A model generated the notes under the pieces. The model was not told the origin of the DNA. It did not search any database and worked only from the letters and a program-made list of their open reading frames with translations. A stretch of DNA of 64,000 nucleotides from Paracoccaceae bacterium (GTDB lineage Bacteria > Pseudomonadota > Alphaproteobacteria > Rhodobacterales > Rhodobacteraceae): contig JACSRN010000080.1 of assembly GCA_014879735.1 (NCBI GenBank), positions 1-64,000 of the forward strand, written 5' to 3'. The translations under genes were made by a program, and so were the position numbers. Positions 1 through 9,390 of the stretch are shown here, piece by piece. Position 1 is the first letter of the stretch; every line of letters begins with the position of its first letter.

Positions 1-19
1 AGATGTGTATAAGAGACAG
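1..19. other. Tn5/Nextera mosaic-end adapter (sequencing artefact)
   Basis: The first 19 bases, AGATGTGTATAAGAGACAG, are identical to the hyperactive Tn5 mosaic end used in tagmentation libraries. This is untrimmed adapter, not genomic DNA. Read on the minus strand it adds the peptide CLLYTS to the end of the gene at 20-471. Confidence 0.97.
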
Positions 20-471
20 GTATGAAAGTCGATCAGATGGATCGTCGCTGCAGCCTGCTGCGGTTCCAGCAAGGTCGCCTCAAAGCCTGGGCCTTTGGGA
101 TAGGAGCCGGCCGGCCCATAACTGCCATGCACCACGCGACCCTCGCCGGTGCCGGGGGTGCGGGCGGTGATCGTCGCCTCCAGCATGACCGACCCGCTGC
201 GGGGCACTTTGAAGGTTTCGGCGCTTGCGGCGAAATATTTGATGTGGTCGAGGACGCCATCATCCGCTCCCGTCCGGAACGGGATCGCCGAAACCGTGAA
301 TGCGCCGGCCTCGAAGGCCCGGCTGCCGCCACGGGCCAGTTCGCCCGGGCCGTAGATGTTGTTCCAGCGCTTCAGGTAGTCGTCCGGCCCGTATCCCGCC
401 GGGGATTGGAAGTCGTCATAGCGGATGACCCTGGTCCTGCTGGTGGAGCGCGCTGCAGAATGATCAAACAT
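20..471 (-). CDS. Hypothetical protein, DUF6081-like, 3' end cut by contig edge
   Basis: This open frame has no stop before the contig edge: 150 codons from ATG 471 down to base 22, then adapter. The start is supported by AGGAG about six bases upstream. The N-terminal part reads FDHSAARSTSRTRVIRYDDF, followed by a conserved-looking core (GYGPDDYLKRW, PFRTGADDGVLDHIKYF, GRVVHGSYGP). From memory this resembles DUF6081, a soluble family of unknown function in actinobacteria and alphaproteobacteria. There is no signal peptide, membrane segment or catalytic motif that I recognise. The true C-terminus is missing, so length cannot be compared with the family. Confidence 0.7.
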
Positions 472-1025
472 CGTCTTCTCCTTTCAACGTTCCTTGGTTG
501 GGCGAGGCATGGCCCCCCGGGGGACGGCAGAGGCCGGGCGGACCGGCCGCCGCCACCGGCGGCAAACATCGCCGCGCGACGAAAGTACCGGACCCGCGAT
601 CCCTGTGCCCCTGTCCCATGCAAGAGATATCGGGTGCCGCCCGTTCGGCACCAACGCTGAAACGGCAGACCCCATGTTCGACATATTCGAACGAAACAGC
701 CGCTGGCGATATCGCATCCTGAATCGGATCGCGGCCTTGGCTGATCTGGGGCCACAGTGGCCCGGCCATCGCCCCGCCTTGCGAAACCTGTCGCCGGACA
801 ATCCTGCATCGCGGTCCCGACGCCCCCGCCTGCCCGGTTGGCGCTCTGCCGAAATTGTGGCGCCCGGCTCGCGGCGGCCCGCCTGCCCGAAAGCCGCGGC
901 GCGGGATTGCGGACTTGACCCACAGGAGGTTCCTGCCCAGACTTTTCGGGCTGGACACAGGATCTTTTCGTTTTTCTCCATGCAGTGTCGGGCATTGTGC
1001 GGAAACCGAAGCAACCGAGTGGAAG
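472..1025. other. Non-coding stretch between divergent genes
   Basis: These 554 bases separate the cut gene on the minus strand from the CHAT gene on the plus strand. Open frames here lack ribosome sites and look like GC-driven shadows. One perfect 7-bp inverted repeat (GGTGCCG at 633-639, CGGCACC at 646-652, six-base spacer) is the only structure I noticed. It could be an operator, but it is not placed against any clear promoter. Confidence 0.5.
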
Positions 1026-4000
1026 ATGCGAACCATTCGATTCAAGGGTGCTGGAACATTGGGGCCGGCCCTGTTGGCGCTGGCGGTCTGCTCTTTGCTG
1101 CCGTCTCCGGCGCAGGCGCAGGACACCCATCCCCGGCTGGACGGCTGGATGGCCCTGATGTCAGAGGCCGACTGCACCCTGGATGGCACCGCGCCGGAGG
1201 TCGACGCGACAGTCGGTATCGCCATGGCGTTCGAGGGACTTTCGGTTGCCGCAATCTCGAACCGGACCGGGATCGACCTGCTGGGCTATGTCGAGGCCGG
1301 CAACTCGCTTGTCTGGTCGGATGATCCCGAGGGCGTTGCCGAAACCCTGCTGGCCGCGACGGCGGCCGGGTTCGACCGCGCAGTTTCGGCCGCGGGCGCA
1401 GACCCCGAGGCTTTCTGCGCCCTGGCCCAGGCGATCGGCAGCGAGACGCTGGAACAGCGCGCGGCCGGGCAGGCCGGCAAGAACGGCTATTATTCTCCCG
1501 ACCAGCGCCTGGCGCAAACCCTGCTGACCCTGCACGGCTGCCTTTCCGGCGCGGCCGATGGCGTCTTCGGCCCGCAGTCCCGCGCGGCCTGGAACAGGGC
1601 CGTCGAACAGCTTGCACCCGAACTTGCGCTGGATCGCGAAACCTATCCCGCGCCAGAACGGATACTGGCCTTTGCGGCGCTGCCGTTCCGCGCCCTGGCC
1701 TGCCGCTTCGCCAGCCCCACTGCCGGGCAGGCGCTGGTGGGCACCGCGATCCTGCGTCAGGCGACGGCCTGCGCGACCGGCGCCGATTTCTGGGTTTCCG
1801 GCGTGGGCGCCTTTCTCGCCGCAGCCCGCACGGAGCCGGACGCCCTGGCAGCAACGGTCGGGCATCTGGCCGATCTGTGCCCCACCGAAGACATCTGGCA
1901 ACATGTCGCAATGGCGGCAAAGCTGGGTGTCGAAGCCGGGCTTGCCATGGCGACAGACGACGAGGCGGCGGCCCGCCTGGCCTGGGATGTGGCCATGCTG
2001 GGGCGTGACCGGACCGATCTGATCGAGGTTCCGGGCTACGACGTGCGGCTTGCGGACGGCATGTTCGAACAGTCGGTCGACCTCATTTCCCGACCGGAAA
2101 CTGCGGCTTTCGGCGGCTGGTTGCTGATCGCGACCCTTGCCGATCCTACCGGGTTCTCGACCTGGTTCGAACCCGGCGAAGATTTCGCCACCGCGATCGA
2201 GGCCGATACCCTGCCCGCCGCGCTGCGCGACCGTCTTCGGGCAGCCTATGCCAGTTCGACGATTGCGCTGCGCGACCCGGTCATGGCCCATGCGGCGGTC
2301 GAGGATGCGCTGGCCGGACGCCGCGACGCGGGCGAAGTGGCGCTGCAACTGGCGCAAGCCGTGGATGCGCAGATTTCCGTCCAGGCCGAAGGGCCCGACA
2401 GCGATTTGACCGACACTGCCAGCGCCGCGACCTATGCCGGCGGGCTTCGGGTCAAACTTGCGCTGCGCTTCGCCGGGATCCAGCCGCTGATGCAGCTTGC
2501 CCGGCTGGTCGGGGCCCGGCCCGAGTTGGGCGGGCCCCTTGCCATCAAAGCCGGCGGGGTCGCAAATTTTGCGCTGGCGACGGTGCTTCTCGAAGGTTAT
2601 TCCGGCCAGCCCCGCACCGATGCGCTGCTGGCAGCCGCACGGCGCCACATGCAGGCCGCAGCCCAGGCGGGTATCGGCATCGCGGCGCTGCGCATGGCAC
2701 AGATGACCGAACAGGGCCTTGGCATGCCGGCCGATCCCCTGGCAGCGCGGACCTACTACCTTGCCGCAGCCGAAGACGGCCAGCCCGAGGCGCTGATCGC
2801 ACTGGCCCGTCAAGCCGAGGCCGGACTAGGTCAGCCCGCCGACCCGGCGATGGCGCTGGATCTCTATGCCCGGGCGGTGGGGATTTCGGGCGCGAAGCGG
2901 CCCACGGGCGCCGATGTCGCCACATTGCGCGCCTGGCTAACCCTGCGCGAGGGCGTCTTTGCCGGCCCCGACGCAGCGGCGCTGGAAGACCGGATACAGC
3001 GGCGCTTTCTCGAAGGCGATGCCTGGGACCTGTCCTGGCAGGCCTATGATATCGGACTGGCCTTCCTTGACACCCGTCAGGCATTGCCGGCCGATCCGGC
3101 ACGGGCTGTCGACTGGCTTCGGATCGCGGTCGCGCTGGAAGAACGGCGGGATGCAGCCGGGGGCGACGACACCGCATCCACCGGCCCGTCGCAGACCCAT
3201 GTTCTTCTTGCCCAGATCGTCCTGGCTTTTCCAGAGCTTGCCGATCGCCCGCCCCCAGCCGGCCTGGAGATGCCGCGGCTTTCCCCCGAGGCGCTGCTTG
3301 CAGGCTCGCCGCTGCTGTCGCTGTTGGCCGGCGGCACGCCCGATGCCGCAACCTATCCCTGGCTGGCCTGCGAGGATGCGGCCAGCGAGAGGATCGGCGA
3401 ATGCGTCGAGATCGCGGCCCGCGCGGCAACCGGCGGATTCGGGGCGGCCGCTCTGCGCGATGCGCTGGACTGGCTGGCGGCTCGGGCGGGCGAAGAGGCC
3501 ATCGAAATGCAGACCCATGGCCGGCTGGGGCGCAGCAACCAGGACTATGACCCCAGCCGCACGGCCGCCGCAAGCGCCGCCCATGCCGAAGTGCTGGCCT
3601 TCTGGGGCGACTGGCGCGGCGCCATTGCGGCCGCAGCGCCATTTGGCACATTGCCGTTCACCGAACATTTCGGGCCGCGACAAGACCAGTTCCGGCGCAT
3701 GACCAGCCGCTGGCTGGACGGCAAGGCGCCGGTCAGCTGGCCGGACTTCCTGGCAGTGGTGCAGGCCTTCGCGACACGGGGCGACCCGCAGTCGATCGAG
3801 ATCCTCGATGTCGTGGGCCTGGGCGAGGTTTTGCCGCGCAGTACGGTGGGCCCCGACCTTGCCACTGCACGCGAGGCCTTTGCCATTGCCGAACCCCTGG
3901 GCACCGGCAGCCCGGGCATGGCCCATGCCGCCCGGGTGCTGGCGCCGCTGGAAGCTGCGGCCGGCAACCGGACCCGGGCGATCGGACTGGAACTGATGGC

Positions 4001-5786
4001 GCTGAACACCGATCTGGCCAAGGCGCAGATCGACCAGATCCTCTATGGCACGGTGCCGGCCGACATGACCCGCATCTGCGGCTGGTCCCATGCCTCGGAA
4101 CGGCTGTTCGACATGGGCGAGACGGGACTGGCGCTGTCGCTTGCCGAACTGGCGGTAAACCGGCTGCAGGTCCAGCGTGGCCGGCTGGTTGGCCTGCCCG
4201 AAAGTCTGCAGCTCTGCTTTCGCGATCAGGTCAGCGACCATTATCGGTGGCTGGCGGGCCTTTATCTGGATGCGGGCAGGCTGGCCGAAGTCGACCGGGT
4301 CCTGATGATGCTGAAGGATTTCGAAACCTACCGCTTCGTGCGCCGCGATCCGGATTTCGGCGCGGAAGCCACCGGCGCGCTGGCGCCTGCGGCCGATGCT
4401 TCGAAATTCATCCAGGCCATCGCGCCCATCGCGCCCACCGTCACCGGCCAGTCGATGCGCCGCCGCGAACTCTTGCTGCAAAAGAAGCGTGGCGAGCTTT
4501 CGCCGGGTGACACCGCCGAACTGGCGAGGCTGGATGCAACCCTGGAGGCGGCGGCCCAGGATCGGGAAGCCGTGGTCGACCAGATCGTCGGCTCCATCGC
4601 CGATGCCCACGAGGTGCAGGATCTGACCTCGGGCAAAAGCGTCAAGCGCCTGCTCAGGGCGATGTCCGACAAGGGGCGGGCGGCAGCGCTGCAATATGTG
4701 GTGCTTGATGGGCGGATCGGCATCCTGCTGACAACGCCGGTTTCGCAACGCGCCTTCCTGCAGGATCGTCTGGGCGATGCGGCGCTGACCGCGGACGATC
4801 TGACTGCGGCCGTTGCGGCGTTCCGGGCGGATCTGTCGCGCCCGGGCAGCAACCCGCTGCCGCTGGCACAGGACATGCACGATCTCCTGTTTCCGCCCGA
4901 TCTGCGCGCCGAACTGGCTGCGGGCGGAATCGAACGGCTGGTCGTTTCGCTGGATGGCCCGCTGCGCTACATCCCGGTTGCGGCGCTGCATGACGGCACC
5001 CACTGGCTGGCAGAGGATTTTGTCCTGTCCCATGTGACGGGCGGCGCGGTGTCGGATGGGTCTGCCGAGATATCCGAACTGGCGGGATTCGGCGTCACGC
5101 GCTCAGTCGATGATCTTCCGGCCCTACCCGGGGTGGCAGAGGAACTTGCCGGCATCGCCGGTCCCCAGGGCGCCGCCTTGCCCGGCACGGTCTGGCTGGA
5201 CCGGGACTTCAATCGCGATACGCTGACCTCGGCGCTGGTCTTCGGAGACGGCTTCACCGATGACTTCGGCGTTCTGCATCTGGCCTCGCATTTCAAACTT
5301 GGTCCGACCGAAGCGGAATCCTTTCTGCTAATGGGGGACGGAACCCGCCTGTCGATGGCCGATCTGCGCACCGGCCTGGGCGCCGATCTCGACTTCAGCG
5401 AGGTCGGCCTCCTGACCCTTTCCGCCTGCGAGACCGGGTTCGGCGGCCTGACCGACGGCACCGAACTGGCAAGCTTTGCCGCCGTCGCGCAGGATGCCGG
5501 CGCCGGCACGGTTCTTGCCACGCTCTGGCCGGTGAACGACCGCTCGATCGCCGTCATGATGCGAGAGTTCTACCGGCTGGGCTTTCCAAAGGACGGGGTG
5601 CCGGCCGATCCGGCGCTGGCGCTGACGCTGGTGCAGCGCGGCCAGATCGCCTCGTCCGGGGCCCTTTCCGCCGCACCGGGCCGTTCCGCCGTTCCGCTGA
5701 AGCCTGTGGCGGATGCCCCGGAATTTTCCGCCTATTCCCATCCGTTTCACTGGGCGGCCATTGTCGTGCTGGAGGGGGCCGGATGA
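1026..5786 (+). CDS. Exported CHAT-domain (caspase-like) protein with Sel1-type and peptidoglycan-binding-like segments
   Basis: The 1586-residue product starts with a Sec signal peptide ending near AQA (about residue 30), so it should act in the periplasm or at the envelope. Around 158-200 lies a peptidoglycan-binding-1-like helical segment (LHGCLSGAADGVFGPQSRAAW). Around 540-625 are Sel1/TPR-type repeats with the usual G-A-x-x-x-L pattern. The C-terminal 220 residues are a CHAT domain: the histidine box LHLASH puts the catalytic His at 1422, and SACETG puts the catalytic Cys at 1468, followed by ATLWPVND. Known CHAT proteins are cysteine peptidases; the substrate here is unknown. An in-frame upstream ATG at 855 exists, but the signal peptide begins at 1026. 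The stop overlaps the next gene's start by four bases, so the two are probably translationally coupled. I see no gasdermin-like partner. Confidence 0.85.
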   Translation: MRTIRFKGAGTLGPALLALAVCSLLPSPAQAQDTHPRLDGWMALMSEADCTLDGTAPEVDATVGIAMAFEGLSVAAISNRTGIDLLGYVEAGNSLVWSDDPEGVAETLLAATAAGFDRAVSAAGADPEAFCALAQAIGSETLEQRAAGQAGKNGYYSPDQRLAQTLLTLHGCLSGAADGVFGPQSRAAWNRAVEQLAPELALDRETYPAPERILAFAALPFRALACRFASPTAGQALVGTAILRQATACATGADFWVSGVGAFLAAARTEPDALAATVGHLADLCPTEDIWQHVAMAAKLGVEAGLAMATDDEAAARLAWDVAMLGRDRTDLIEVPGYDVRLADGMFEQSVDLISRPETAAFGGWLLIATLADPTGFSTWFEPGEDFATAIEADTLPAALRDRLRAAYASSTIALRDPVMAHAAVEDALAGRRDAGEVALQLAQAVDAQISVQAEGPDSDLTDTASAATYAGGLRVKLALRFAGIQPLMQLARLVGARPELGGPLAIKAGGVANFALATVLLEGYSGQPRTDALLAAARRHMQAAAQAGIGIAALRMAQMTEQGLGMPADPLAARTYYLAAAEDGQPEALIALARQAEAGLGQPADPAMALDLYARAVGISGAKRPTGADVATLRAWLTLREGVFAGPDAAALEDRIQRRFLEGDAWDLSWQAYDIGLAFLDTRQALPADPARAVDWLRIAVALEERRDAAGGDDTASTGPSQTHVLLAQIVLAFPELADRPPPAGLEMPRLSPEALLAGSPLLSLLAGGTPDAATYPWLACEDAASERIGECVEIAARAATGGFGAAALRDALDWLAARAGEEAIEMQTHGRLGRSNQDYDPSRTAAASAAHAEVLAFWGDWRGAIAAAAPFGTLPFTEHFGPRQDQFRRMTSRWLDGKAPVSWPDFLAVVQAFATRGDPQSIEILDVVGLGEVLPRSTVGPDLATAREAFAIAEPLGTGSPGMAHAARVLAPLEAAAGNRTRAIGLELMALNTDLAKAQIDQILYGTVPADMTRICGWSHASERLFDMGETGLALSLAELAVNRLQVQRGRLVGLPESLQLCFRDQVSDHYRWLAGLYLDAGRLAEVDRVLMMLKDFETYRFVRRDPDFGAEATGALAPAADASKFIQAIAPIAPTVTGQSMRRRELLLQKKRGELSPGDTAELARLDATLEAAAQDREAVVDQIVGSIADAHEVQDLTSGKSVKRLLRAMSDKGRAAALQYVVLDGRIGILLTTPVSQRAFLQDRLGDAALTADDLTAAVAAFRADLSRPGSNPLPLAQDMHDLLFPPDLRAELAAGGIERLVVSLDGPLRYIPVAALHDGTHWLAEDFVLSHVTGGAVSDGSAEISELAGFGVTRSVDDLPALPGVAEELAGIAGPQGAALPGTVWLDRDFNRDTLTSALVFGDGFTDDFGVLHLASHFKLGPTEAESFLLMGDGTRLSMADLRTGLGADLDFSEVGLLTLSACETGFGGLTDGTELASFAAVAQDAGAGTVLATLWPVNDRSIAVMMREFYRLGFPKDGVPADPALALTLVQRGQIASSGALSAAPGRSAVPLKPVADAPEFSAYSHPFHWAAIVVLEGAG

Positions 5787-6460
5787 CCAGAACCCTTCTT
5801 GGCCCCGCGCTCTGTCTTGTCTTGCCGCTGCTGCCGGGCGCGGCGACAGCACAGGCGCCGTGCTATGCTTTCGAGGCCGGCGAGACGCCCGGTCCGGGTG
5901 GAATCGAGACCGTTACCTATGCGGCGGACGGCATTTTCACACTGGTTTACCGCGGCGCGCCCTTCGTGGCTTTCGATGGCGCCTGCCCGCTCGGCCCCGA
6001 CGGGACAGCCAGCTGTGCCATCGACTGCGATGGCGGCCAAGTCGAACTTGCCGTCGTGGCGGGCCAGTTGAACATAGCCTTCGACCATCTGCGCATCGAA
6101 AGCGTCAATTTCGAATCGCTGATCTTCGGTCTGGCGCAATGGGATGCCGATGGCCTTGCGGTCGGGGGTAACTTTACCCTGACGCCCGTCGCGCCGGAAA
6201 TCTGCACGGCAACCCAGAAACTCTCGCAGCCGCTGGTCCTGCAACCCGGCGACTATTTCCCGGCGGTGGAGCGGCTGGAGGCGGCACTGGCGCAGGCCGG
6301 TTATTTCATCGGCGCGGCCGACTGGTACTACACGGCGGAAACCGCCGAGGCCGTTGCGAATTTTCGTGGCGACATGGGGCTGGCGCCCGAGGGCCACGCC
6401 GACCGCGCCCTGCTGCGCCGCCTTGGCGTGCAGGTGACATACGGGTTCGGCGGCTGCTAG
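5783..6460 (+). CDS. Exported protein with C-terminal peptidoglycan-binding-like domain
   Basis: This 225-residue product begins with a clear signal peptide (LLGPALCLVLPLLPGAATA). Several cysteines in the first 80 mature residues (APCYAF, GACPLG, CAIDCDGG) could form disulfides. Residues about 155-218 form a peptidoglycan-binding-1-like domain (YFPAVERLEAALAQAGYF, then ETAEAVANFRGDMGL). Its ATG lies inside the stop of the CHAT gene, which suggests coordinated production and a shared job at the cell wall. The middle of the protein has no recognised fold. It may anchor or regulate the CHAT protein, but that is inference from adjacency and the shared domain type. Confidence 0.75.
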   Translation: MTRTLLGPALCLVLPLLPGAATAQAPCYAFEAGETPGPGGIETVTYAADGIFTLVYRGAPFVAFDGACPLGPDGTASCAIDCDGGQVELAVVAGQLNIAFDHLRIESVNFESLIFGLAQWDADGLAVGGNFTLTPVAPEICTATQKLSQPLVLQPGDYFPAVERLEAALAQAGYFIGAADWYYTAETAEAVANFRGDMGLAPEGHADRALLRRLGVQVTYGFGGC

Positions 6461-6596
6461 GGCGGCCGTCAGGCGGCAACCGGCACCGATCCACAGCGGC
6501 AGGCGCGGACCGACCATCGCCGGTTGGCGCTGATTTGCCGCAAACCCGCGCCCTGCCCCGTCTTCTGCCGAAATTGCCGGTGGACAGGGCTACTTA

Positions 6597-6606
6597 ATTA
6601 CGTAAT
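6597..6606. promoter_or_regulatory. AT-rich palindrome upstream of the sugar-catabolism operon
   Basis: ATTACGTAAT is a perfect 10-bp palindrome inside an AT-rich tract (about 6591-6620) in otherwise GC-rich DNA, 72 bases before the dehydrogenase start. Placement suits an operator or core promoter of the 6678-9366 operon. The regulator is unproven. Confidence 0.35.
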
Positions 6607-6677
6607 GTAATGAAATTAATTCGTCCGCCGTATCGGAGTCGTTGCGGCCGATTCATTCGTGACAGGGTTGAACTGAC

Positions 6678-7742
6678 ATGGCTGAACCATTGAATGTCGG
6701 CGTTCTGGGCTGTGGTCCCATCGCCCAGGCGGCGCATCTGGAAGGTGTCGTCAAGGCCGCGAATACCCGCCTTCATGCCGTATGCGACGTGGCCGAGGAC
6801 CTTGCGAAGCGGATGGCGATCACCCATGGCGCCGACCGGGTATATCTCGACTATGACGAGATGCTGGCCGATCCGGCCATCGATCTGGTGATTGTCGCCA
6901 CCTCCGATGCCTTCCATGTCGATGCGTCGAAGCGCGCGCTTCAGGCCGGCAAACATGTGCTGTGCGAAAAGCCGTTGGGCATGTCGGTCGAAGAGGTCGA
7001 GGATCTTGCGCGCGTGGCCGCCGACAGCGGGCGTCTGCTTCAGGTCGGCCACATGAAACGGTTCGATGCCGGCATCCAGAGCGCCCGGGCCTTCGTCACG
7101 GGCGAGATGGGCGATATGCTGGCGCTGAAGGCCTGGTATTGCGACGGCACGCGACGCTACGATGTGACCAACGCGGTGCAGCCGGTGATCCTGCGCAGCG
7201 CAAAGGCAAGAAAGCCCGCGGCGGATCCGAAGGCCGACCTGCGCCAGTATTACGCGCTGGCCCATGGCAGCCATCTGGTCGATACCGCGCGTTATCTGGC
7301 CGGCCCGATCACCGAGGTCGACGCGCGGTTCCGCAAGCTTGGCAAGGCGCATTGCTGGTTCATCGACGTGGCCTTCGAAAGCGGTGCACTGGGCCATCTC
7401 GACCTGACGGTGCCGATCTGCCTGGACTGGAGCGAAGGGTTCCAGATCTACGGCGAACGCGGCACGGTGCAGGCGCGGACCTACAACCCCTGGTTCTACA
7501 AGTCCTCGGATGTGGAAATCTTTCGGGAAGACACCGGCGAGACCACGCGGGTGCTGGGCGCGGACGGACATTTCTACCGCCGCCAGATCGAGGCGCTGGC
7601 CCTTGCCGCACAGACCGGTGGGCCGGTGCCGGGCGCCGATGCGGCAGATGGCATCGCCTCGATCCGGGCGCTGGTGGCAATCCGCGAGTCGGTGGACAGC
7701 GGCCGTCCCGTGCGGCTGGATTCGGTTTCGGGGATGGTGTGA
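6678..7742 (+). CDS. Gfo/Idh/MocA-family sugar or polyol dehydrogenase
   Basis: The 354-residue protein has an N-terminal Rossmann fold with GCGPIAQAAH at 11-20 and the family's hallmark EKPLG at 97-101, where Lys98 is the expected catalytic lysine. A C-terminal alpha/beta domain (about 125-330) holds LAHGSHLVDTARYL, matching the usual substrate-binding region. Members oxidise or reduce sugars, inositols and sugar derivatives with NAD(P). It opens a three-gene operon: its stop overlaps the next start (TGATG). The neighbouring sugar transporter and epimerases suggest it oxidises an imported sugar or derivative, perhaps at C3, but the substrate cannot be read from sequence. Confidence 0.9.
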   Translation: MAEPLNVGVLGCGPIAQAAHLEGVVKAANTRLHAVCDVAEDLAKRMAITHGADRVYLDYDEMLADPAIDLVIVATSDAFHVDASKRALQAGKHVLCEKPLGMSVEEVEDLARVAADSGRLLQVGHMKRFDAGIQSARAFVTGEMGDMLALKAWYCDGTRRYDVTNAVQPVILRSAKARKPAADPKADLRQYYALAHGSHLVDTARYLAGPITEVDARFRKLGKAHCWFIDVAFESGALGHLDLTVPICLDWSEGFQIYGERGTVQARTYNPWFYKSSDVEIFREDTGETTRVLGADGHFYRRQIEALALAAQTGGPVPGADAADGIASIRALVAIRESVDSGRPVRLDSVSGMV

Positions 7743-8563
7743 TGCAGGCGGGAATCTTTGCCAAGACCTTTCCGGGCACCACACCTTTTGCGGTCCTGCG
7801 GGCCGCCGGCGCCGCGGGATACCAGGTGGTGCAGTACAACATGGCCTGTTCGGGATTGTCCGCGCTGCCAACGGTGATACCACCCGCCACCGCCGAGGCG
7901 GTGGCCGCCGCAGCCGCGGATACCGGGGTTGGCGTTGTCGCCGTATCGGCGACCTATAACATGATCCATCCCGATGCCGCGCAGCGCGAGGCCGGCCGCG
8001 CCGCTTTTGCCGCGATCGCCGCTGCCGCGCCGCAGATGGGGGCAGGCATGGTCACGGTCTGCACCGGCAGCCGCGATCGCGATGACCAGTGGCGCCGCCA
8101 CCCCGACAACGACCTGCCCGAAAGCTGGGACGCGATGGTGGCCGAATTCCGCCGCATCCTGCCGCTGGCCGAACGCCATGGCGTTACCGTCGGCGTCGAG
8201 CCAGAGCTTGCCAATGTCGTCAGCACTGCAACACGGGCGCGGCGGCTGCTCGATCTGTTCCCCGGCGGGCCGATCCGCATCGTGCTGGATGCGGCAAACC
8301 TGTTCGAAGATGGCAAGGCCGACAGCGGTTCCGTCATCGAGGCGGCGGTCGACCTCCTTGGCCCCGATATCGCACTGGCGCATGCCAAGGATCGCGACGC
8401 CGCCGGCAACTTTGCCACGGCCGGACATGGGGTGATCGACTGGCCGCATTATATCGGTACTCTTCGGCGCGCGGGCTATGATGGCGCGCTGGTCACGCAC
8501 GGGCTGCGCGAGGCCGAGGCCGCCCAGACCGCCCGCTTCCTGCGCCGGCTGATCGGCGAATGA
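7742..8563 (+). CDS. Sugar phosphate isomerase/epimerase-family TIM barrel
   Basis: The 273-residue protein is an AP-endonuclease-2-like TIM barrel of the xylose isomerase-like superfamily. Recognisable barrel strands include GVGVVAVSATYNMIHP, GVTVGVEPE and LAHAKDRD, which carry the usual metal-binding Glu, Asp and His. Family members isomerise or epimerise sugars, or dehydrate inositol derivatives. The start ATG overlaps the stop of the dehydrogenase, so the two are probably translated together. It is distinct from the ketose 3-epimerase at 14714-15598. No specific substrate can be assigned. Confidence 0.85.
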   Translation: MQAGIFAKTFPGTTPFAVLRAAGAAGYQVVQYNMACSGLSALPTVIPPATAEAVAAAAADTGVGVVAVSATYNMIHPDAAQREAGRAAFAAIAAAAPQMGAGMVTVCTGSRDRDDQWRRHPDNDLPESWDAMVAEFRRILPLAERHGVTVGVEPELANVVSTATRARRLLDLFPGGPIRIVLDAANLFEDGKADSGSVIEAAVDLLGPDIALAHAKDRDAAGNFATAGHGVIDWPHYIGTLRRAGYDGALVTHGLREAEAAQTARFLRRLIGE

Positions 8564-9366
8564 CGCGGGTCGGCACCTTCCGGCATGACGGTGTCGCGCT
8601 GGCGGTTCACAGCAGCGGCACTGGCCGGGCGATGCTGTTCCAGCATGGCCTGTGCGGCGATGCAGCCCAGCCGGCCGAGGCCTTCCCCGCCGATGGCGGC
8701 TGGCAGGCGCTGACGGTGGAATGCCGCGGGCATGGCGCGTCGGAGGCCGGCAATCCGGCCGAATTCTCGCTTGCCACCTTTGCCGGCGACCTGATCGCCT
8801 GGCTTGACGCCCGCAAGCTCGGGCCGATCCCGGTTGGCGGCATTTCCATGGGTGCAGCGCTGGCTCTGCGGATTGCCGTGCTGCGTCCCGATCTGGTCTC
8901 GGCACTGATCCTTGCCCGCCCGGCATGGCTGTTTGACCGTTCGCCCGCAAACCTGCAACCCAATCGCGAGGTCGGCACGTTGCTGGCAGACCACCCGGCC
9001 GGCGAAGCCCGGGCGCTGTTCGACGCCGGCCCTACCGCGCGGATGCTGGCAGAGACATCGCCCGACAATCTGGCCTCGCTGCACGGCTTTTTCGCGCGCG
9101 CGCCGCTGGCGGTGACGGCTGCCCTGCTGACCCGGATCGGTGGCGATGGACCGGGCATTCTGCCGCGCGATGCCGCGGCGATCGCGGTGCCGACGCTGGT
9201 GATCGGCTCTGCGCGCGATGCAATCCACCCGCTGGCGCTGGCCCGCGCCACCGCCGATGCGATCCCCGGCGCCGAGATGGTCGAGATCCCCGACAAGACC
9301 ACGGACCGGGCCGCCTATCGCGCCGGCTTTTCCGCCGCATTGCGCGGGTTTCTCGCCGCGCTTTAG
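8560..9366 (+). CDS. Alpha/beta-fold hydrolase, catalytic His not evident
   Basis: The 268-residue protein shows the alpha/beta-hydrolase core: HGLCGD oxyanion strand, nucleophile elbow GGISMG, and a late acid (VIGSARDAIHP). At the position where the catalytic histidine normally follows the last strand, the sequence reads VEIPDKTTDRAAY with no His. It may therefore use another residue or be non-classical. It overlaps the preceding gene by four bases (ATGA) and closes the operon. In an oxidative sugar pathway it could act as a lactonase, but this is inference from context. Confidence 0.8.
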   Translation: MTRVGTFRHDGVALAVHSSGTGRAMLFQHGLCGDAAQPAEAFPADGGWQALTVECRGHGASEAGNPAEFSLATFAGDLIAWLDARKLGPIPVGGISMGAALALRIAVLRPDLVSALILARPAWLFDRSPANLQPNREVGTLLADHPAGEARALFDAGPTARMLAETSPDNLASLHGFFARAPLAVTAALLTRIGGDGPGILPRDAAAIAVPTLVIGSARDAIHPLALARATADAIPGAEMVEIPDKTTDRAAYRAGFSAALRGFLAAL

Positions 9367-9390
9367 CTGCTGCGGCCGATACGCCGCTAT

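Noticed and set aside
5783-6460. Gasdermin partner for the CHAT protease
   Set aside because: The product has a signal peptide and a peptidoglycan-binding-like domain, with none of the gasdermin features I would expect.
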